Assembly: GCF_014640535.1 (NCBI RefSeq)
Contig: NZ_BMHD01000001.1
Coordinates: forward strand, 1,304,214-1,368,213
Direction of reading: 5' to 3'
DNA: 64,000 nt
Source of the DNA: Cnuibacter physcomitrellae
GTDB taxonomy: Bacteria > Actinomycetota > Actinomycetes > Actinomycetales > Microbacteriaceae
In this document: positions 61,641 through 64,000 of the stretch, piece by piece
How the letters are laid out: every line of letters begins with the position of its first letter
Numbering within the stretch: position 1 is the first letter of the stretch
Position numbers and translations under genes: made by a program
The notes under the pieces: generated by a model
Databases searched by the model: none
Told to the model about the DNA's origin: nothing
What the model saw: only the letters and a program-made list of their open reading frames with translations

Positions 61641-62609
61641 ATGACCCCGCCGGCACCCGTCGCACCCCGCTCCCGGGGCCTGCTGCGCTCGCCGCGGTTC
61701 TGGATGGCGCTGCTGCTCGCCGCCCTCATCGTGGTCACCTACGTGGGGCTCGTCGCGCTCTACGCCACGAACGGTCGAACGGCGAAGTCGACCGAGGTGC
61801 CGGAGGCCGATGTCGACAAGATCGTGCTCGATCTCACTCCTCAGAACGTGGACGGGTCGAAGGAGAGGATCTCGGTCGACGTCGACGTCTTCTCGCTGCC
61901 GGAGAAGTACCTGCAGGACAAGATCTCTGTCAACCAGGACATCACGATCCTCATCAACCCCCTCGACGGTTCACCCGCGATCCAGCTCAAGGCCGGCGCC
62001 CCGGTCCCGATGACGTCGATCTCGGTCATCGTCGATGGCAAGGTCGAGAACTGGCCGTTCGACAAGTACGAGACGGATGAGGTCTACGCTCTCGCCTTCC
62101 CTACCGCCGCTGGTCCCTCGCAGGCCATACCCGTGCAGTTCCGGCTCATCGGACAGCCTCCTGGGTGGAACATCGACCTGTCCGAGAGCGGCGCGATGTA
62201 CCCCGACTTCGACGGCTCGACCGTCGACCTCCAGACGTACGACCTCTCGGCCAAGCGCGACTGGAGCATCATCACGTTCGGACTCGTGCTGCTCGTCCTC
62301 CTCGTGGTGATGCCCGTGCTCGTGCTCTTCGTGGCGATCTCGGCGTACATCGGCCGGCGCCGGGTCGAGGCCACGTTGACGAGCTGGATGGGGACGATGC
62401 TGTTCGCCACCATCACGGTGCGCAACTTCTTCCCCGGGTCTCCGCCGATCGGCTCCTGGGTCGACATCCTCGTGGTCCTCTGGGTGATCGTCGGACTGGT
62501 GGTCGGGCTCGCGATCTACGTGGCCGCGTGGAACCGCTGGGGCACGCCGTATTCCGAGTACCGCGGAGCGCGCGCGGCGGTCTCCGACGACAAGCCCGAG
62601 ACCAGGTGA
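61641..62609 (+). CDS. DUF4436 membrane protein
   Basis: 322 residues with an N-terminal helix (FWMALLLAALIVVTYVGLVAL), an external beta-rich domain of about 170 residues, and three C-terminal helices (TFGLVLLVLLVVMPVLVLFVAI, then TMLFATITVRNFFPGSPPIG and the last helix VVLWVIVGLVVGLAIYVAAW). This is the DUF4436 architecture; function unknown. It begins 2 bp after the monooxygenase stop, with TAGGCT 6 nt before its ATG, so it may have both operon and independent expression. Confidence 0.82.
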   Translation: MTPPAPVAPRSRGLLRSPRFWMALLLAALIVVTYVGLVALYATNGRTAKSTEVPEADVDKIVLDLTPQNVDGSKERISVDVDVFSLPEKYLQDKISVNQDITILINPLDGSPAIQLKAGAPVPMTSISVIVDGKVENWPFDKYETDEVYALAFPTAAGPSQAIPVQFRLIGQPPGWNIDLSESGAMYPDFDGSTVDLQTYDLSAKRDWSIITFGLVLLVLLVVMPVLVLFVAISAYIGRRRVEATLTSWMGTMLFATITVRNFFPGSPPIGSWVDILVVLWVIVGLVVGLAIYVAAWNRWGTPYSEYRGARAAVSDDKPETR

Positions 62610-62724
62610 GATTCTGCCCCTCAGGCGTTCCCTCGACAGGGCCCCCGTTGCTACGGTGGTGTCATCTGGAGCTTCGGCTCTTCACCGCGGCTGAGAAGTC
62701 GAGAGACCGCTTGAAGGAGTCGGT

Positions 62725-62928
62725 ATGGCAACGGGCACTGTGAAATGGTTCAACCAGGAGAAGGGCTTCGGGTTCATCGCCCCGGCCGACGGCACGCCCG
62801 ACGTGTTCGTGCACTTCTCCGCGATCGCGACGAGCGGCTTCCGAACGCTCGAGGAGAACCAGCAGGTCGAGTTCGACACCGAGCCGGGCCGCAAGGGTCT
62901 CCAGGCCGCGAACGTCCGTCCGCTCTGA
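62725..62928 (+). CDS. csp: Cold-shock protein
   Basis: 67-residue CspA-type RNA chaperone. [15 protein letters not shown] is RNP1 and DVFVHFSAI is RNP2, with the complete OB fold. GAAGGAG lies 5 nt before the ATG. An extended -10 (TGCTACGGT, hexamer at 62652-62657) would give a leader of about 65 nt, of the kind used for cold regulation. Confidence 0.95.
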   Translation: MATGTVKWFNQEKGFGFIAPADGTPDVFVHFSAIATSGFRTLEENQQVEFDTEPGRKGLQAANVRPL

Positions 62929-62947
62929 TCTGAGTCCTTCGCACGAG

Positions 62948-62983
62948 AGGGCCCGAGCCACCGCGATGGTGGTCTCGGGCCCT
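62948..62983. terminator. Bidirectional terminator between csp and the GH18 gene
   Basis: AGGGCCCGAG pairs with CTCGGGCCCT, and an inner CCACC/GGTGG pair continues the stem around a GCGA loop. TTCGTCGT follows on the plus strand. It lies between convergent genes. Confidence 0.8.
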
Positions 62984-62996
62984 TCGTCGTCGGGTC

Positions 62997-64000
62997 TCAG
63001 CCCCGGGCGCGTCGCCTCCGCGTGATCGCGCCGAACGAGCCTGCCCCCAGGGCGAGCGCCAGCAGCGCCAACAGTGCGACGGGGCCGGGGTCGTATCCGG
63101 AGCCGGTCGCCGCGAGCGTGCTCGATCCTGCACCGGGGACGGGTGTCGGCTCCGGGCCGGGGTCTGGCGGCAGGATTCCGTTCATCGCGTCCGTCAGGAG
63201 GCCGTTCAGCCGCCAGGGAGCCGACGTGCCGCCCGGGTCGGAGTTGTAGTACTCCCACGTCGCGACACCCCCGAAGTCCGCATGCTTGGCGGCCAGGTCG
63301 TCGACCTCCTCGAGCAGGGGTCGCAATCCGATCCAGCCGTTGCCCCCGGGGCAGTTGATCGGGTTCGAGAGCACTCCCATCACGAGCTTCGACGCCGGGG
63401 CGCCTCCGACTCCGGCCTGGTAGGCGATCACCTTCGAGAAGTACTCCTCGGTCGGCTCGCCCCACCCGCAGTACGTCTGCAGGTTGAACCAGTCGATGTC
63501 CTCGCCTCGGTCCTCGTAGAGCTGGTCGTAATCGAGTTGGGAGAGACCGTCGATCTCTCCTTCCATGCCCCGCGCCACGGGCGACAGGGTGATGAGGAAC
63601 GTCGGCCCGAAGTCGTTGCGCAGCGAGTCGATGACGAGCTCGACGACCTCGATCGCCGTCGGCGTCTCCACGTCGAGGTCGATGCCGTCGAGATGGTGCT
63701 TGACGATGAGCTCCTTCAGCCGGCCGTACTGCACGTCGAAGTCCGTGCTGAGCGTCTGCCACGAGGGATTCTGGTCACCCCCGATCATCCCGATCACCCG
63801 CACGCCCTGCTGCTGCATCGCAGCGAGGTCGGCCCACACGGGGGTGTAGTAAGGGTCGTCGGGAGTGTGATCGTTGAGGATCACCTTTTCCGGCTTGAGC
63901 TTGATCGCGGCGAGGATGACGTAGTCGGTGCCGGTGTGCTCGGTGGTGAGCGGCAGCGGCGAGATGTACGGGTTGTTCACGTTGTTGTCGACACGCGACG
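62997..64000 (-). CDS. GH18 glycoside hydrolase, sortase-anchored (5' part outside the window)
   Basis: Extracellular family 18 enzyme (chitinase or endo-beta-N-acetylglucosaminidase type). The catalytic motif D-x2-D-x-D-x-E appears as DGIDLDVE, and FNLQTYCGWG and GVATWEYYNSDPGG line the barrel. The C-terminus has a Pro-rich linker, LAATG, a hydrophobic helix and RRRRARG, a class E sortase-type cell-wall anchor. The frame remains open to the window edge, so the N-terminus and signal peptide are not visible. Substrate unknown. Confidence 0.85.
   Translation of the reverse strand, partial: SRVDNNVNNPYISPLPLTTEHTGTDYVILAAIKLKPEKVILNDHTPDDPYYTPVWADLAAMQQQGVRVIGMIGGDQNPSWQTLSTDFDVQYGRLKELIVKHHLDGIDLDVETPTAIEVVELVIDSLRNDFGPTFLITLSPVARGMEGEIDGLSQLDYDQLYEDRGEDIDWFNLQTYCGWGEPTEEYFSKVIAYQAGVGGAPASKLVMGVLSNPINCPGGNGWIGLRPLLEEVDDLAAKHADFGGVATWEYYNSDPGGTSAPWRLNGLLTDAMNGILPPDPGPEPTPVPGAGSSTLAATGSGYDPGPVALLALLALALGAGSFGAITRRRRARG

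Overview
The window is chromosomal DNA of a high-GC actinobacterium, most likely of the family Microbacteriaceae. Reasons: strong G/C bias at third codon positions, frequent GTG and TTG starts, many 4-bp (ATGA/GTGA) gene overlaps, a Tad-type cluster with a 6C small RNA beside it, FbiC, polyprenol-phosphate-mannose synthase, an Rv2578c-like radical SAM protein and a LAATG-type surface anchor. I see no insertion sequence, prophage, integrase or CRISPR array. The genus cannot be fixed from the sequence alone.

Layout. 1-7.9 kb: a nucleoside uptake and salvage operon on the minus strand (two BMP lipoproteins, ATPase, two permeases, cytidine deaminase, start of thymidine phosphorylase). 8.0-10.4 kb: divergent mannose-1-phosphate guanylyltransferase and mannosyltransferase. 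10.4-14.1 kb: sdhCDAB. 14.3-20.6 kb: a DUF559 protein, a GntR(YtrA)-ABC cassette, an ABC exporter and an MFS symporter. 20.8-25.4 kb: ribokinase, then ribD-ribE-ribBA-ribH behind an FMN riboswitch. 25.5-31.4 kb: Ppm1, GtrA, FUSC and YihY membrane proteins, exonuclease III, TrpRS. 31.4-41.5 kb: nicotinamidase, D,D-carboxypeptidase, an oxidoreductase, tRNA-Thr, TetR, a TAP-like peptidase, then holB-tmk-topA. 41.7-45.5 kb: Tad pilus genes and 6C RNA. 45.6-53.6 kb: a Nei-like glycosylase, RidA, DUF4177, a class A PBP with metallophosphoesterase, tRNA-Pro, thymidine kinase, a radical SAM protein behind an SOS-like box, and a glyoxalase-like protein. 53.8-56.9 kb: a compact cassette with an E1/ThiF-like adenylyltransferase, a LuxI-fold acyltransferase-like protein, a possible 36-residue coupled peptide and a divergent TetR regulator with a clear palindromic operator. 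57.1-62.6 kb: FbiC, a nucleophile-less alpha/beta hydrolase, a Baeyer-Villiger-type monooxygenase and DUF4436. 62.7-64 kb: a cold-shock protein and a sortase-anchored GH18 protein that runs off the window.

Most of the window is core metabolism. The best candidates for something undescribed are: (i) the TetR / small ORF / acyltransferase / ThiF cassette, whose E1-like protein has no cysteine at all; (ii) an FbiC whose CofH half has lost the radical-SAM cysteine motif in an otherwise open frame; and (iii) repeated small tandem duplications at the 3' ends of genes, in two cases copying the stop codon (tadBC, tdk) and in one lengthening the protein tail (the TadE-like gene). A recurring TAGnnT hexamer 6-9 nt before start codons suggests that leaderless transcription is common here.
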